Positions 27,301 to 36,852 of a stretch of DNA of 64,000 bases are shown here, in pieces. The translations under genes and the position numbers were made by a program. The notes below the pieces were generated by a model. It worked only from the letters and a program-made list of their open reading frames with translations. It made no database searches and was not told where the DNA came from. The stretch is from Lutraria lutraria (Eukaryota > Mollusca > Bivalvia > Venerida > Mactridae), in the NCBI GenBank assembly GCA_964023205.1, contig OZ026837.1, positions 12,749,479 to 12,813,478 on the forward strand. Reading direction: 5' to 3'. Each line of letters starts with the position of its first letter. Within the stretch, counting starts at the first letter, position 1.

Positions 27301-30300
27301 TATTTATCTTGTCAGTAACCGTAGACTTTTTGAGACCGGCCTTTTGGGTGAAGTGGTTTATAAGGTAGCTGACTTCAAATCACTGTAACCTCTCACTGAT
27401 AGAGGATCATGGGTTCGAGCCCTGATACCGACTATGTCTATTTATGTGAGAAAGTAGGCAGTTGCTTACAGAGGATGGGAGTCTAGTACTGGTTCTTCCC
27501 AGGAATGATTGTTAGGTGAACTGTGTGCCTCATATGATTCTGACTGTTAAAAAGGGGCATAAAATTCTATAATTCAGACAAACAAACAAAGACTTTTTGT
27601 GGTCCCTGTCAATTTATGTCTTGCTGATATATTCAATATTCATATAAATTATATCTGTAAGTGACTAGTTAGTTCATGTAAAACAAAAGAAATATTTGCA
27701 AATATTGGCCAATCTATCAACTCAAATATTTTATAGGGGATTGTAGCAGAAACTAGGTACTTTCAATCAATTGTTAAGTTTGTGTTATAAAATGTGTCTG
27801 CTTGGTATAGTGTTAGTGGTATACATCTAAATTCTGGCTAAGAAGAGAAAGTGAATCCTGTTAGAATTAATGATGAAGTGTTTCATCTTTATGATATTAT
27901 TAGATTTACATCTTTATAGGTAGATTCTAACATATACAGTAAACCCTTGATATTACAACAATGTTAGGGACCTTTGTTCTAGATGGTCCTTGATGTGGAT
28001 TCAGTATCCATTTTGTAAACTGGTCAGAAGAGTATAGGTGGCTTAATGGTGAGGTGATTTTAATATTAGATGGTCACTATGTGAGATTTTACAGTTAACA
28101 GTCAAATCTGGGAGACTAACCATCCGTGATTAAAGGCAGGGAGGGTTCTCGATAAGTTTGTGGCCCACAGACCAAACGCAGCTAGACTTACAGGCCTGCT
28201 AGGGTGGGGGGGGGGGTCTAGGCATTTTTTTATCAATATCTTTTAAACTTTCTAACCAGCCCAAACTCATTTGTAAGGGGCTATTGAGAACCCTGTAAAA
28301 GTCATCCTTAATTTGGTACCACAGACCTTAAACCTTTGATTATAGATCAACTGTACATAAAGACCATATTTGTCTCATCACTACTTGGTCTTTGTTCACA
28401 GGTTCACAGAAAAACAATTAGCTACCAAAATCTTGTTACCCAACAGAAATGAAATCAGTAGGCTTTTAATTCTCATTACACATTATGATTATATTCTTGA
28501 CCATCGTTTCCTGCCAATAGACTTATTCTCATGTGAAAGAGTACCAGAGAGTCGAGGGCTCGGCGCAACACAGTCGTAACTTGTTCTTATTTCAATATGA
28601 GTTACGACACTGTTGCGTTGAACCCTCGACCTGCATAAACATCGCCACTAGACGAAACACCTTTTTAAAGTTTTCAAGTTTCTAGCCAACAAGTTCCTTC
28701 ATAATACAAATCCAGCCTGTTACCCTGAACTCTAATTGGTGCTTTTCATTTTCCTCATCTGCGTGACGCCATTTTGTTTTGATTGATTGTGATAGTCGCT
28801 GAGAAACGCTATCAGTGTTCTAATAATCCAGTTAATACAGGAAGTTTCCATGACGAGCTACAGATACGTATATGGATGAATTGGAAATTTACTATCTGTA
28901 CGCATGCTATTAAAATTTAATTGAGTATTATTAGTCTTGAGTCTTGTTACGCATCGGTACTGTATTTTAATAGGATCAGTTTTATTTGCGTTTTAAATCA
29001 ATACATACTTTATATGCTACTCTGATAAATGTCAAAATTCCATTTCAACTTTCATGTGTAAAAGTGATCCATTGTACTGTTTAACTGAAAGTTTCCTGGT
29101 CATTCTCATGCATTTTATTTCAATTTTTTCGCTGTGAATGTTTTTAGCTCACATGTCACAAAGTGACAAAGTGAGCTATTAGGATCACTCTCCGTCCGGC
29201 GTCCGGCGTCGTGCGTCGTCAAACTTTTTGTTGTGACCACACTAGGGGCCACATTTTTGGCTCAATTTTAGCAAAACTGGGTCAGAACGTTAATATCAAC
29301 AAAATCTCGGACGAGTTCGATATTGGGCCATTTGGGGTCAAAAACTAGGTCACCAGGGCCAAATAAGGGAAAACCTTGTGAACACTTTAGAAATCACTGT
29401 TTTGAATTTATCTTCATGAAACTTTGTCAGAATGTTTATTTTAATAATATGTAGGTCAAGTTTGAAAATGGGTAATTTCTGTAGTAAAATTAGGTCACTA
29501 GGGCAAATTGCTGGAAAACCTTGTGAACACTCTAGAAGTCACTGTTTTGATTGGATGATCATGAAACCTTGTCAGAATGTTTGTCTTCATAATATCTTGG
29601 ACGAGTTCGAACATGGGTCATCTTGGGTCAAAAACTAGGTCGCTAGGTCAAATCTTATGAAAAACCATGTTAACACTGTAGATTTCACAGTTATTATTGG
29701 ATCTTCACCAAACTTTGTCAAATCATTTGTTTTAATGATATAACGGTCAAGTATAAATATGGGTCATCTGGGGTCAATAACTAGGTCACCAGGTCAAATC
29801 TTAGGAAAACTTTGTTAACACTGTAGATGTCACAGTTTTAATTGGATCTTCACCAAACCTTGTCAAAATGTTTGCCTCAATGGTATGTGGGTCAAGGATG
29901 AATATGGGTCAGCCGGGTTCAAAAAGTGGGTCACAAGGTCAAATCTTAGGTAAAAATCTTGTAAAAGCTCTAAATTGCATGGTTTTGATTGGATCTTGGC
30001 CAAACCTTGTCAGATTGTTTGTCTTAATGATATTAAGGACAAGTTCAAATATGGGTCACCTAGGGTCAAAAACCAGGTCAAATCTTAGGAAAACCTTATT
30101 AACACTGTAGATGTCAAATTTTGATCGTATCTTCACCAAACCTAGTCAGACTGTTTGTCTTAATGATATGTAAGACAAATTCGAACATAGGTCGTCTGGG
30201 GTCAAAAACTAGGTCACCGGTTCAAAACAATGTTTTGATGAGTGAACAGTGATTGTCATGTGAGCGATATAGGGCCATCTTGGCCCTCTTGTTTTTCTTG

Positions 30301-33300
30301 GTTTAACTTCACTGCAAAAATACAGATTTTGCATGGGGATGTACAACAAAGAATTATTATTTTGGTCTGATGAAAGTTCCTTGTACTGTGGAATCATTAA
30401 TTTTCATTGGGGATTTAATTTTGTGGATTTCGTGGGTCGGCTCACCCACAAAATCAAATCCCCACGAATATAACTCCTGAGATTTCAGACAACCGTCCGA
30501 AAAATTGTATTATCCAAAATTCTGCTACTTACACTACAACTTTCAGTTTATACTGGAACTGACAAATGACAATCGATCTTCGACAATGTATAATTGTTTG
30601 AGGAAACATTATATCTACCATATTCAATAAAAAAAGATTCAGGTCTCAGTTTATGTTTAATGATAATTGATTCTTAATGATTATTTACATATCAATATAC
30701 ATGCGCTATAAACTGGATCTGGAAGTCCGCGGGAGAAGACAGCTGGTATTTAACCATTAGCAACATTTTATTTAAAGCTTGTTATAGCAGGTAGTTGTAT
30801 TAATCTAAATACAACTACCTGGTTGTAGACAATTTGAAGTTCGGAAAAGTGTAGTGATGCAAGTTTCTCGTAACTTGCATAAAACAGGGACAGAAATATG
30901 AAGGTCATGCTGAAATATTGTTCACATAATGGACTCGATGTCAATAGAAAGGTGTGAACATGAATGGCCCCTTGAAAGATTGCATGTCCGTCAATTTGCA
31001 AAGTGTCATGTGACAATGTCGACCCGTATATTCAAGTTTAACATAGTATAACTTTTTGACATGTGAGAGTAGATTCCCTGTATTTTTCTGTACTTATAAG
31101 GTTATTTTATTGAGGAAATGACAGAAGTGATATGGATTTTTTTCCAAAATTGAAAATCCACGAATTTACGTCCCCACGAAATAGCCATTTTAGTTCATTA
31201 TAACACCAATCAATGTTCAGGTTGTGTCTATTTATCTACCAGTGAACTACTGCTCAGTTAGGATAATTAAAGAGTGACGCATTGGTCGAGTCCACTTTTA
31301 CGGTGTAAAACCGTTGTCATATTGTACAAATTATCATTATACAAGTAGGCTGACTGTAAAGTGTACAAATTTCGATTAGTACATCAACTGTCGGCGTAGC
31401 GCAGTTGGTAACGATGTTGTCTCTTGATACATTTGTTGTGAAAATATCAGTGTGAGACCGCGATAGTACTTTTTCGCTAATTATTTTCTATATCTATGTA
31501 ATTTTTTTTTAAAAAGCTAGACAATTTTGTCGTTTTTTTTGTAAGGATTATACTAGATCTAGTAATTCTGGTAATTACGATTGGTTCGCTATAAAAAGTC
31601 CATCTATTTTCAGTCATATTTAGCTAATAATGTATCCTTTTTCTTTACAGTTTACTACTAAAATATTATAACAAACCTACCTACATGTATGTACGACAAT
31701 TGATTTGCGTCTGAGGTAAAGTTGAAAAAAAAAAAGAAAAAAGAGATAACCGGCGAGGTTCGAACTCGCGATAAAACTTTCGCTTCAGAGCAATTCTAAA
31801 GGCTTTACCAACTGCGCCAACCAGACAACTACAATTTCATTGCTAAACTATAATACTATATTCGTTTCTTATAAACCCATTTTACCCGTTCAGATAATAC
31901 ATGTAGTTGTAAACTTTTGTGTACACATAAAATGAAACGTCACTATCACATTATCCTAACTGAACAGTAAATTCAATACTTATTATGGTTTGTATTGATA
32001 TTTGTTGTGATAACTGTAAACTGTAAACGAGGACAGTCACTAGACAAGGAAAACTGTATTATATAAATTGTATTTAGGTTCACAAATAAGGAATTATTGT
32101 GTACATACATACATGTAGCTATGTAGTTTATTAAGATTTCTGCAGTAGAAAAATAGTTCCTAGATTCCCATTCCAGTTTGCCGATGGAAAGTCAATAATT
32201 AAAAAAAAAAAGATAAAAATTTCTAAAAGTTTCTAAATTTCAATTTATAATCCAAGGTATAAAATGTCAATGGGGAGAAAAAATATGGTTCTTGGTTTCT
32301 ACTGAGATCCCCCGAAAGAAGTAAAAGGTTGATAGGTTGTCAGAACTTTTAATTGAATTCTTTAGTTCAGATATATAAATCATCTAGAGTCAAAGTTACC
32401 TGTGTTTGTGGCCACCTCTGAATAAAGTCCACAGTGTGAATCAAGGATGGCCGTTGTTTGCAGGTTTGACTGTAAATATCTGCTGCTGCCCTGAAAATGT
32501 GCTGAGAAATGTTGTATTTATGAGTGTAATCTTGATGCAATTATCCTAAGCTTTCTTAACAAAGTTATTGTGTGCAGTTATCTCTAGGAGTACCAATAAA
32601 TATGTGAAAAGATTAAGGAAAATTTAGTGACAGCTTTGATTATGAGACTTATATACAAGCCAGCTAGAATATATTTATGTGAAGCCCATGTCTAACCCAG
32701 GTCCAGACAAAGTTTACGCTTAGGGAACCTCTCCAACTAGCTGCTGATGTGATGTTAAAACACAAAAAATACAGTGCAACCTCTCCAAAGCAACACCCTT
32801 TGGGAGTAGCAAAATTATTTTGTTGTTGGGAGGTTGTATTAATAGTTAAATCGTGCATTGGGAAACATCATGTTGTTGTTGAAGGGAGGTTGTTGCTCAA
32901 GAGAGGACTGTTCTGGAGAGGTTGTACTGTATGTTTTAATAGGTATAATATTGCTACATGTATACATGTTTTTATTTGTGATTTCAGAACTGAGAAATCC
33001 TCAGATCAAATAATCAAACCTGTCAATTTAGAAGCCTTAAACAAGTGGGTGGGCAACATTCCAGAGGACGTGAAGAAAGACATGGCAAAAATAGCTCCAA
33101 TGTTGCGTACTTTAGGATATGATCCGGACGCCAACCCACCAAATTACGGCAAACCGGATGCTAAAGTGGCAGATAACACATTGCATATACAACAAAATGT
33201 GGACTTTTGGAAGAAACGCGAGTCTGAGCTATTAAAGCATGATAAACCTCCGGGTAAAGGGGCGCGAGGTCATTCACCCATTGAGAACCCTTTGGGCGAT

Positions 33301-33312
33301 CCACAAGTATAA
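20542..33312 (+). CDS. TPST: Protein-tyrosine sulfotransferase (TPST), two coding exons
   Basis: Joined exons 20542..21371 and 32988..33312 encode 384 aa, close to the roughly 370-380 aa of animal TPST1/TPST2. The family moves sulfate from PAPS to tyrosines of secreted and membrane proteins in the trans-Golgi. Seen here: a short basic N-terminus, one hydrophobic segment (about residues 12-30, a type II signal anchor), the 5'-phosphosulfate-binding motif PRSGTT (73-78), the CGEET catalytic-glutamate motif (92-96), the LCNKDPF block (about 151-157), the [11 protein letters not shown] 3'-phosphate region (about 177-187), a cysteine pair near 221 and 229, and a WNSS glycosylation sequon near 256-259. 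The second exon supplies the conserved [12 protein letters not shown] and [15 protein letters not shown] blocks. The junction splits a Lys codon (AA|A). The start is the ATG at 20542; the preceding GTG is not needed. Family identity is very secure. TPST1 versus TPST2 cannot be assigned, and invertebrates may have a single gene. Confidence 0.95.
21372..22092 (+). other. TPST intron, 5' part, no gene
   Basis: This is the first part of the 11.6 kb intron (21372..32987). It is AT-rich, and I see no exon or named repeat in it. Confidence 0.6.
22093..23155. repeat. 28-bp minisatellite, about 38 copies, in the TPST intron
   Basis: Uninterrupted head-to-tail copies of a 28-bp unit containing ACAAAGATAGATTAGAGAGG. 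Two sub-variants are mixed along the array: one reads GAGGTAATCTGGAC and the other GATGTAATATGTAC. The first and last few copies are the most diverged. Each unit carries the WGATAR-type motif AGATAG. There are no spacers, so it is not a CRISPR array. Copy number was estimated from length divided by period. Confidence 0.95.
23156..23832. other. Intronic stretch, nothing recognised
   Basis: AT-rich TPST intron sequence between the minisatellite and a SINE. I see no coding signal. Confidence 0.5.
23833..24070 (+). mobile_element. tRNA-derived SINE (tRNA-Arg-like head)
   Basis: The head resembles a tRNA: A-box-like GGTCCAGTGGTAAGTG, a GGACTTCTAACC anticodon-arm-like stretch (TCT, arginine type), and the B box GGGTTCGATTCC. 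A non-tRNA body of about 160 bp follows. This family is distinct from the GTCGAGTGGTTAA-headed SINEs elsewhere in the window. The head lacks a complete cloverleaf acceptor stem, so it is not a tRNA gene. Confidence 0.7.
24071..24794. other. Intronic stretch, nothing recognised
   Basis: AT-rich TPST intron sequence with no coding or repeat signal that I could name. Confidence 0.5.
24795..24958 (+). mobile_element. SINE, 5'-truncated copy
   Basis: The tRNA-like head is missing. The body starts at CTTGTCTCTTTATGTGAG and continues through the shared GTAGGCAGTTACTT, GGGAGTCTAGTACTGG and GACTCTGACTG blocks to AAAGGGGCGTAAAC and an A/C-rich tail. Sense to TPST. Confidence 0.8.
24959..26452. other. 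Intronic stretch, nothing recognised
   Basis: About 1.5 kb of AT-rich intron. Short open frames near 26068..26347 have no recognisable domain and overlap on both strands, so they are not called. Confidence 0.5.
26453..26650 (+). mobile_element. SINE-like repeat (second tRNA-like family)
   Basis: It begins with a degenerate tRNA-like head (CAGTGGTTAGGGTCTCTGAC) and contains GTATAGCTAGCTTAC and TTCCTCCACTGTTAAAGC. The order of parts matches the repeat at 44983..45210. Family name not known. Confidence 0.5.
26651..27333. other. Intronic stretch, nothing recognised
   Basis: AT-rich TPST intron, no coding signal. Confidence 0.5.
27334..27590 (+). mobile_element. tRNA-derived SINE, near full length
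   Basis: A tRNA-like head (GGTGAAGTGGTTTATAAGG, then B box GGGTTCGAGCCC) is followed by the conserved body: TTTATGTGAGAAAGTAGGC, GGATGGGAGTCTAGTACTGG, TTCTTCCCAGGAA and GACTGTTAAAAAGGGG. An ACAAACAAACAAAG tail closes it. Sense to TPST. The layout fits tRNA-derived SINEs described from molluscs; the exact family name is not assigned. Confidence 0.88.
27591..28141. other. Intronic stretch with possible degenerate MITE pieces
   Basis: TACAGTAAACCCTTGATATT near 27938 and ACAGTCAAATCTGGG near 28097 resemble ends of TA-flanked MITEs. No complete element could be delimited. Confidence 0.3.
28142..28294. mobile_element. MITE-like element, AGGGTTCTC termini
   Basis: About 153 bp with inverted ends AGGGTTCTCGATAAG and (reverse complement) AGGGTTCTCAATAG. 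An internal run of eleven G lies at 28206..28216. A clear second copy with the same layout is at 53813..53959. Target-site duplication not evident. Confidence 0.7.
28551..28630. repeat. Fold-back inverted repeat, 31-nt arms
   Basis: Arms 28551..28581 and 28600..28630 are about 84% complementary, with an 18-nt loop. Both ends read GTCGAGGG on their own strand. Two of the five differences would be G-U pairs in RNA. See the finding. Confidence 0.8.
28631..29154. other. Intronic stretch, somewhat CpG-richer, no gene
   Basis: 28700..28990 has more CpG than the surroundings (for example GCGTGACGCCATTTTG). I see no exon. It may be an enhancer or an old repeat, which cannot be decided from sequence alone. 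Confidence 0.3.
29155..30291 (+). mobile_element. Large dispersed element with about 145-bp internal subrepeats
   Basis: It begins AGCTCACATGTCAC and has a GTCCGGCGTCCGGCG block near its left end. It then carries about seven diverged subrepeats of roughly 145 bp, each with AAAAACTAGGTCACCAGGTC-like and TCACCAAACCTTGTCA-like text. It ends CATGTGAGCGATATAGGGCC, with the hairpin AGGGCCATCTTGGCCCT at 30271..30287 and then CTTGT. Outer ends are short inverted repeats (GCTCACATG / CATGTGAGC). Small open frames inside are subrepeat artefacts. The element at 36853..37531 shares both ends. Confidence 0.75.
30388..31203. mobile_element. Inverted-repeat element, about 0.8 kb
   Basis: The two ends are diverged inverted repeats about 30-40 bp long: the left reads TTGGGGATTTAATTTTGTGG and the right, reverse-complemented, CGTGGGGACGTAAATTCGTG. 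The left end also contains its own hairpin (30409..30426 against 30446..30463, one mismatch in 18). No transposase frame is seen, so it is a non-autonomous candidate. Confidence 0.6.
31390..31469 (+). other. tRNA-like segment, left, inside MITE
   Basis: A-box-like TAGCGCAGTTGGTAACG is followed at tRNA-like spacing by a degenerate B-box region (GTGTGAGACCGCGAT). No acceptor stem or clean T arm can be built, so this is not a functional tRNA. Confidence 0.5.
31746..31828 (-). other. tRNA-like segment, right, inside MITE
   Basis: On the - strand: A box TGGCGCAGTTGGTAAAGCC and a perfect T arm GCGAG-TTCGAAC-CTCGC (B box GAGTTCGAACC). The 5' and 3' acceptor strands do not pair, so a working tRNA is unlikely. 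The pol III promoter boxes, however, look intact. Confidence 0.55.
31968..32397. other. Intronic stretch, nothing recognised
   Basis: AT-rich TPST intron, no coding signal. Confidence 0.5.
32398..32472 (-). mobile_element. MITE fragment, CAGTCAAACCTG family
   Basis: It holds one terminus (…GCAGGTTTGACTG followed by TA) and the conserved GGCCACCTCTGAATAAAG block, but most of the interior is deleted compared with the copies at 136..324, 19708..19885 and 58928..59105. Confidence 0.65.
32772..32939. mobile_element. MITE, CAGTRCAACCTCTC family, next to TPST exon 2
   Basis: 168 bp with inverted ends CAGTGCAACCTCTCC and (reverse complement) CAGTACAACCTCTCC, and TA on both sides. Other copies are 46741..46915 and 49406..49580. 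It ends only 48 bp before the TPST exon 2 acceptor. Confidence 0.85.
32988..33312 (+). CDS. TPST: TPST coding exon 2 (terminal)
   Basis: The acceptor is TGATTTCAG|AACTGAG, and the frame restores [17 protein letters not shown] across the junction. The exon encodes the C-terminal 107 residues and ends in TAA. The last 45 or so residues are charged, Pro/Gly-rich and not recognisably conserved, as is usual for TPST tails. Open reading frame upstream of 32988 is intron sequence, including a MITE that ends 48 bp before the acceptor. Confidence 0.94.
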
Positions 33313-34499
33313 TTGACCAATCAGATGTCATTAATTAATGATCAATGAAAGCCATATTGTGTCAATGTTCTTTGATAGAGGAAATGTCAATTTTACTTCA
33401 AGTTGCATAATGTCTTACATATACTTATACCAAATTATTGAATTTAGTATTTTTATGTTAAAAAATCTTTTTTTAAGAGTTAAGCCACTATAATTTTGTA
33501 GCTAAAGCTTCATGCATTTTTTTTCGATGAAAAAAGGATGGTTAAAAAATTGATATTATTTTAAGTGAAACCTAAAATATAGCAGATTTGTCAGGGATTT
33601 AATATCTTTCATTGTGTGTTGTTAATCCTCAACGAAGCTCAAGCAGTGTAAAAGATCAATGATACATTTGTATTATGACTTTATCATCCACAACTTTTCC
33701 GTTAACAGCTTTAAGTATATCTTCCTTTTTAAGTTTAATTCACAATATTTTATAAAAAAAGCTGCTTTGGGAGTAGATATAACATCTAGCAAATTAAGTG
33801 GTTTATTGGATAGGGATGTTAAAAAAGCAATTCATTTGTAATGCTCTTAATTTTGTTGAAATGTTTACAATCAATGAGCTGACATAAGCTGCCATACATG
33901 TACAATGAAAGCACTACTCCATCTCTTTATCATTGTTACATTTTCAGTTTTTGTTTCTCAGGAAAGATAAAGGTCTCCTAATACTCAACTGAAGACCATA
34001 TTTTTTTTACCTGTTTTCTTTGTTTTCACTTCTTGCAATATAAAGATAACCAATAAACTAACTTCATTTTGGAAAGAAAAGAGATACTTATGAAACCTAC
34101 ATTTGTATTAATATTTTTTTTCAAAAATAGCAAAATTATGTTTTGTATAAATTATATATGGCCATTTTCTTGATTTTTACTCTAAAATACATACCGTAAA
34201 CTTGAAATTAATATTTGCAATGAATAAGAATCCAAAATATTTATGCTATAATCAAATGATGTTAATTTAAGTGCTGTGAATCAATACTGGATGGTTCTGA
34301 ATCATCAATTTATCTCTTTGAGTTTAATGCATGATTTATGAATATACATGAATTTCTTTGTTTAAATTGTAAATAATATAATATGAAAGTATCATAAATT
34401 TCCCCATATTGTGTATATTTGTTTGTATTGTACATTCTATATCATCCTGTATTGAATATGTATGAATATTAAAAATGTTTGGCATAATTGATAGCATAA
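33313..34499 (+). other. TPST: TPST 3'UTR and downstream, no further gene
   Basis: AT-rich sequence after the TPST stop. The first canonical poly(A) signal I noticed is AATAAA at 34052..34057, about 740 nt past the stop, which would fit a long 3'UTR. The true end is unknown. Confidence 0.4.
34052..34057 (+). terminator. TPST: Candidate poly(A) signal for TPST
   Basis: AATAAA downstream of the TPST stop. The motif is frequent by chance in AT-rich DNA, so support is weak. Confidence 0.3.
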
Positions 34500-35195
34500 A
34501 TTATCATGTATTGTACATTCTACATGATGCTGTAGTGTGTTGTAAATACTACATAATGCTGTACTTTGCATTATACATAATGCTGTATTGTACATTCTAC
34601 ATAATGCTGTATTGTACACTCTACATAATGCTATATTGTGCATTCTACATAATGGTGTATTGTACACTCTACATAGTGCTGTATTGTACATTCTACATAA
34701 TGCTGTATTGTAAACTCTACATAATGCTATATTGTGCATTCTACATAATGGTGTATTGTACACTCTACATAATGCTGTATTGTACATTCTACTTGATGGT
34801 GTATTGCACACTCTACATAATGTTGTATTGTGCATTATACATAATGATGTATTGTACACTCTACATAATGTTGTATTGTACATTATACATAATGGTGTAT
34901 TGTACATTATACATAATGATATATTGTACACTCTACATAATGTTGTATTGTACATTATACATAAAGGTGTATTGTACACTCTACATAGTGCTGTATTGTA
35001 CATTCTACATAATGATGTATTGTACACTCTACATAGTGCTGTATTGTGCATTATACATAATGTTGTATTGTACATTATACATAGTGCTGTATTGTGCATT
35101 ATACATAATGTTGTATTGTACATTATACATAGTGCTGTATTGTACATTCTTAATAATCTTGTATAATTGTACATTCTACATGATGACATGTTGTA
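34500..35195. repeat. 24-bp tandem array, roughly 28 copies
   Basis: The unit is TACATAATGCTGTATTGTAC plus four variable bases (ATTC/ACTC/ATTA). Because 24 is a multiple of three and the unit has few stops, long frames stay open on both strands. These give repetitive CIMYNTAL- or ILYCTLYI-like peptides that are not proteins. Confidence 0.95.
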
Positions 35196-36852
35196 CCTGT
35201 ACATATATTTAAACTATGAGGTATAATTGATATTGATTTGGTCATATATGAACTAAGAATGTATGTAATGTATGAAGGTATGTATGCTTAACTGTCGAGG
35301 AAATTAAAGATATTATTTTCCTGTTTGTTCCTAATGTTGAATGTTTCTGATTTTATGTTTATTTAACTCAATTTTTGCTCATTATTATTTATGTACAGAA
35401 CAAACAATACTTTATATAGTATTATTTACGAACACTTTATTTTCCTGCTAATCAATATTCTATTTTTGTCTATAAATAAAATCTTTATTATAATCAGGAA
35501 GTTTATTTATTTGAATGATGGATATGAGATTTTATTATTGTTGCTTAGGATCACAAGAACATATCAAGAAATTAGTATACTTTAAAACAGTTGTCTTTGA
35601 CAAACTTATTCTCCTTCTCAAGGTCTATTCTAACTGTACAAAATCTGCAGTCTTAGTATATATATTCAAAGAGGATTATTTGTTGAATTGCTAGTGGTTG
35701 GGGAATGGTTGGTATAATTTTGTTTCAATTATGGAGACTTTTGTGCCAAACTATGTCTCTATGGAAAATTTAGTTACCTCTGTATTTTGGAACTGACCAG
35801 TGTTATTCAAAATGAAACTTTTTTTTATCAAGATGAAATTAGTTTATTAGACTATTCCAGTAATTGCCATGAGTTCAGTGCATCACTAATTAATTGAACT
35901 TGACATTGTTTTTGAATTTGCAATATGCTATATACCAAAAGTTTTGTTCTGAAATCATTAAGCAGGATCTAAAATCTTCAAACAAGTCTCTGGTACAAAT
36001 TAACCAAGGGCATTCTAGTTGTTTGTTATTAAATATATTCTCAATGAATGATACCTCTTTTACAGATCTATCTTTACAAATGAACATCTGTTTTTTTTTG
36101 TATGTACATTTTTTTGTTTCATTTTTTTACTATCAAAATCATAAGTGCTTATTCATCGACATAATTCTTCTTATTGTAGGTGTTAATTGTTTCCTAATTA
36201 CGAGGAACGTAATCAGTTACCATGAAATATGTATTCAAATTTGTTCCTAGGAGAATCGACCTATATCCATGTACTATTACATTAGGTCACACAGCTGTAT
36301 ACATATATACTTACATTTACTGATCATATTAATTTAAATTCCGAGAAATGAAAACACATTTATCAAAAAGAAAAGGAAATGATAGAAACAGAAAAGGTCT
36401 TGTGTCAAGAGAAAACATAGGGTTGGTCAAGTTACGAAACTATGGCCTTTTTTTATAGCTATGTTAGGTACTTCAATAAAATTCATGACAAGATTTGCGA
36501 GAGTTGTTGCCATTGTTGAAAAATAAAAAAATATTTCTTTAGATATTGCATGGTGACCTATATTTTTCTTTATCAAATCAGATTGATATTGTGTTATTGC
36601 ATTGTTTGACAATGAGCTTTCATTGAAATGGATAAAAAAAAATATCTTTTGAAAAATGGCCTATTCCCATTGACTTTATTGCAAACTTAAAGGGAAAATA
36701 ACTTTAAAAAATGTCATTGCCTAAAATCTCATGGTAAATCATTTTCTGTCATCAAAACCTATAAAATTATAAACATTTCCAAAATCTGTCCACTTCATTG
36801 TGAGATTATACTTTTGGGCATTAGGCGTCTGATACCTTAAAATGACGTGGAT
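35196..36852. other. Gene-free stretch
   Basis: AT-rich. Overlapping short frames on both strands near 35890..36250 show no domain or plausible codon pattern. Confidence 0.5.

Larger units (their letters stand above)
31250..31967. mobile_element. TA-flanked MITE carrying two opposed tRNA-like sequences
   Basis: Terminal inverted repeats CTGCTCAGTTAGGATAAT and (reverse complement) CTGTTCAGTTAGGATAAT differ at one of 18 positions. TA flanks both ends (31248..31249 and 31968..31969), as for Tc1/mariner-type insertions. The 718-bp element has no coding frame. Internally it holds a tRNA-like segment on + (31390..31469) and another on - (31746..31828). Confidence 0.75.

Noticed and set aside
29432..30110. 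Two similar + strand ORFs of 68 and 80 aa
   Set aside because: They are translated subrepeats of the 29155 element, not paralogous genes.
31390..31828. Functional tRNA genes
   Set aside because: A and B boxes are present, but acceptor stems do not pair and the segments sit inside a MITE.
32749..32987. N-terminal extension of TPST exon 2
   Set aside because: The open frame runs through a MITE and a clear acceptor. Homology begins exactly at the splice junction.
34437..35212. Long ORFs (255 aa on -, 245 aa and 144 aa on +)
   Set aside because: They are translations of a 24-bp tandem repeat in several frames at once. The peptides are pure repeats with no start context or homology.
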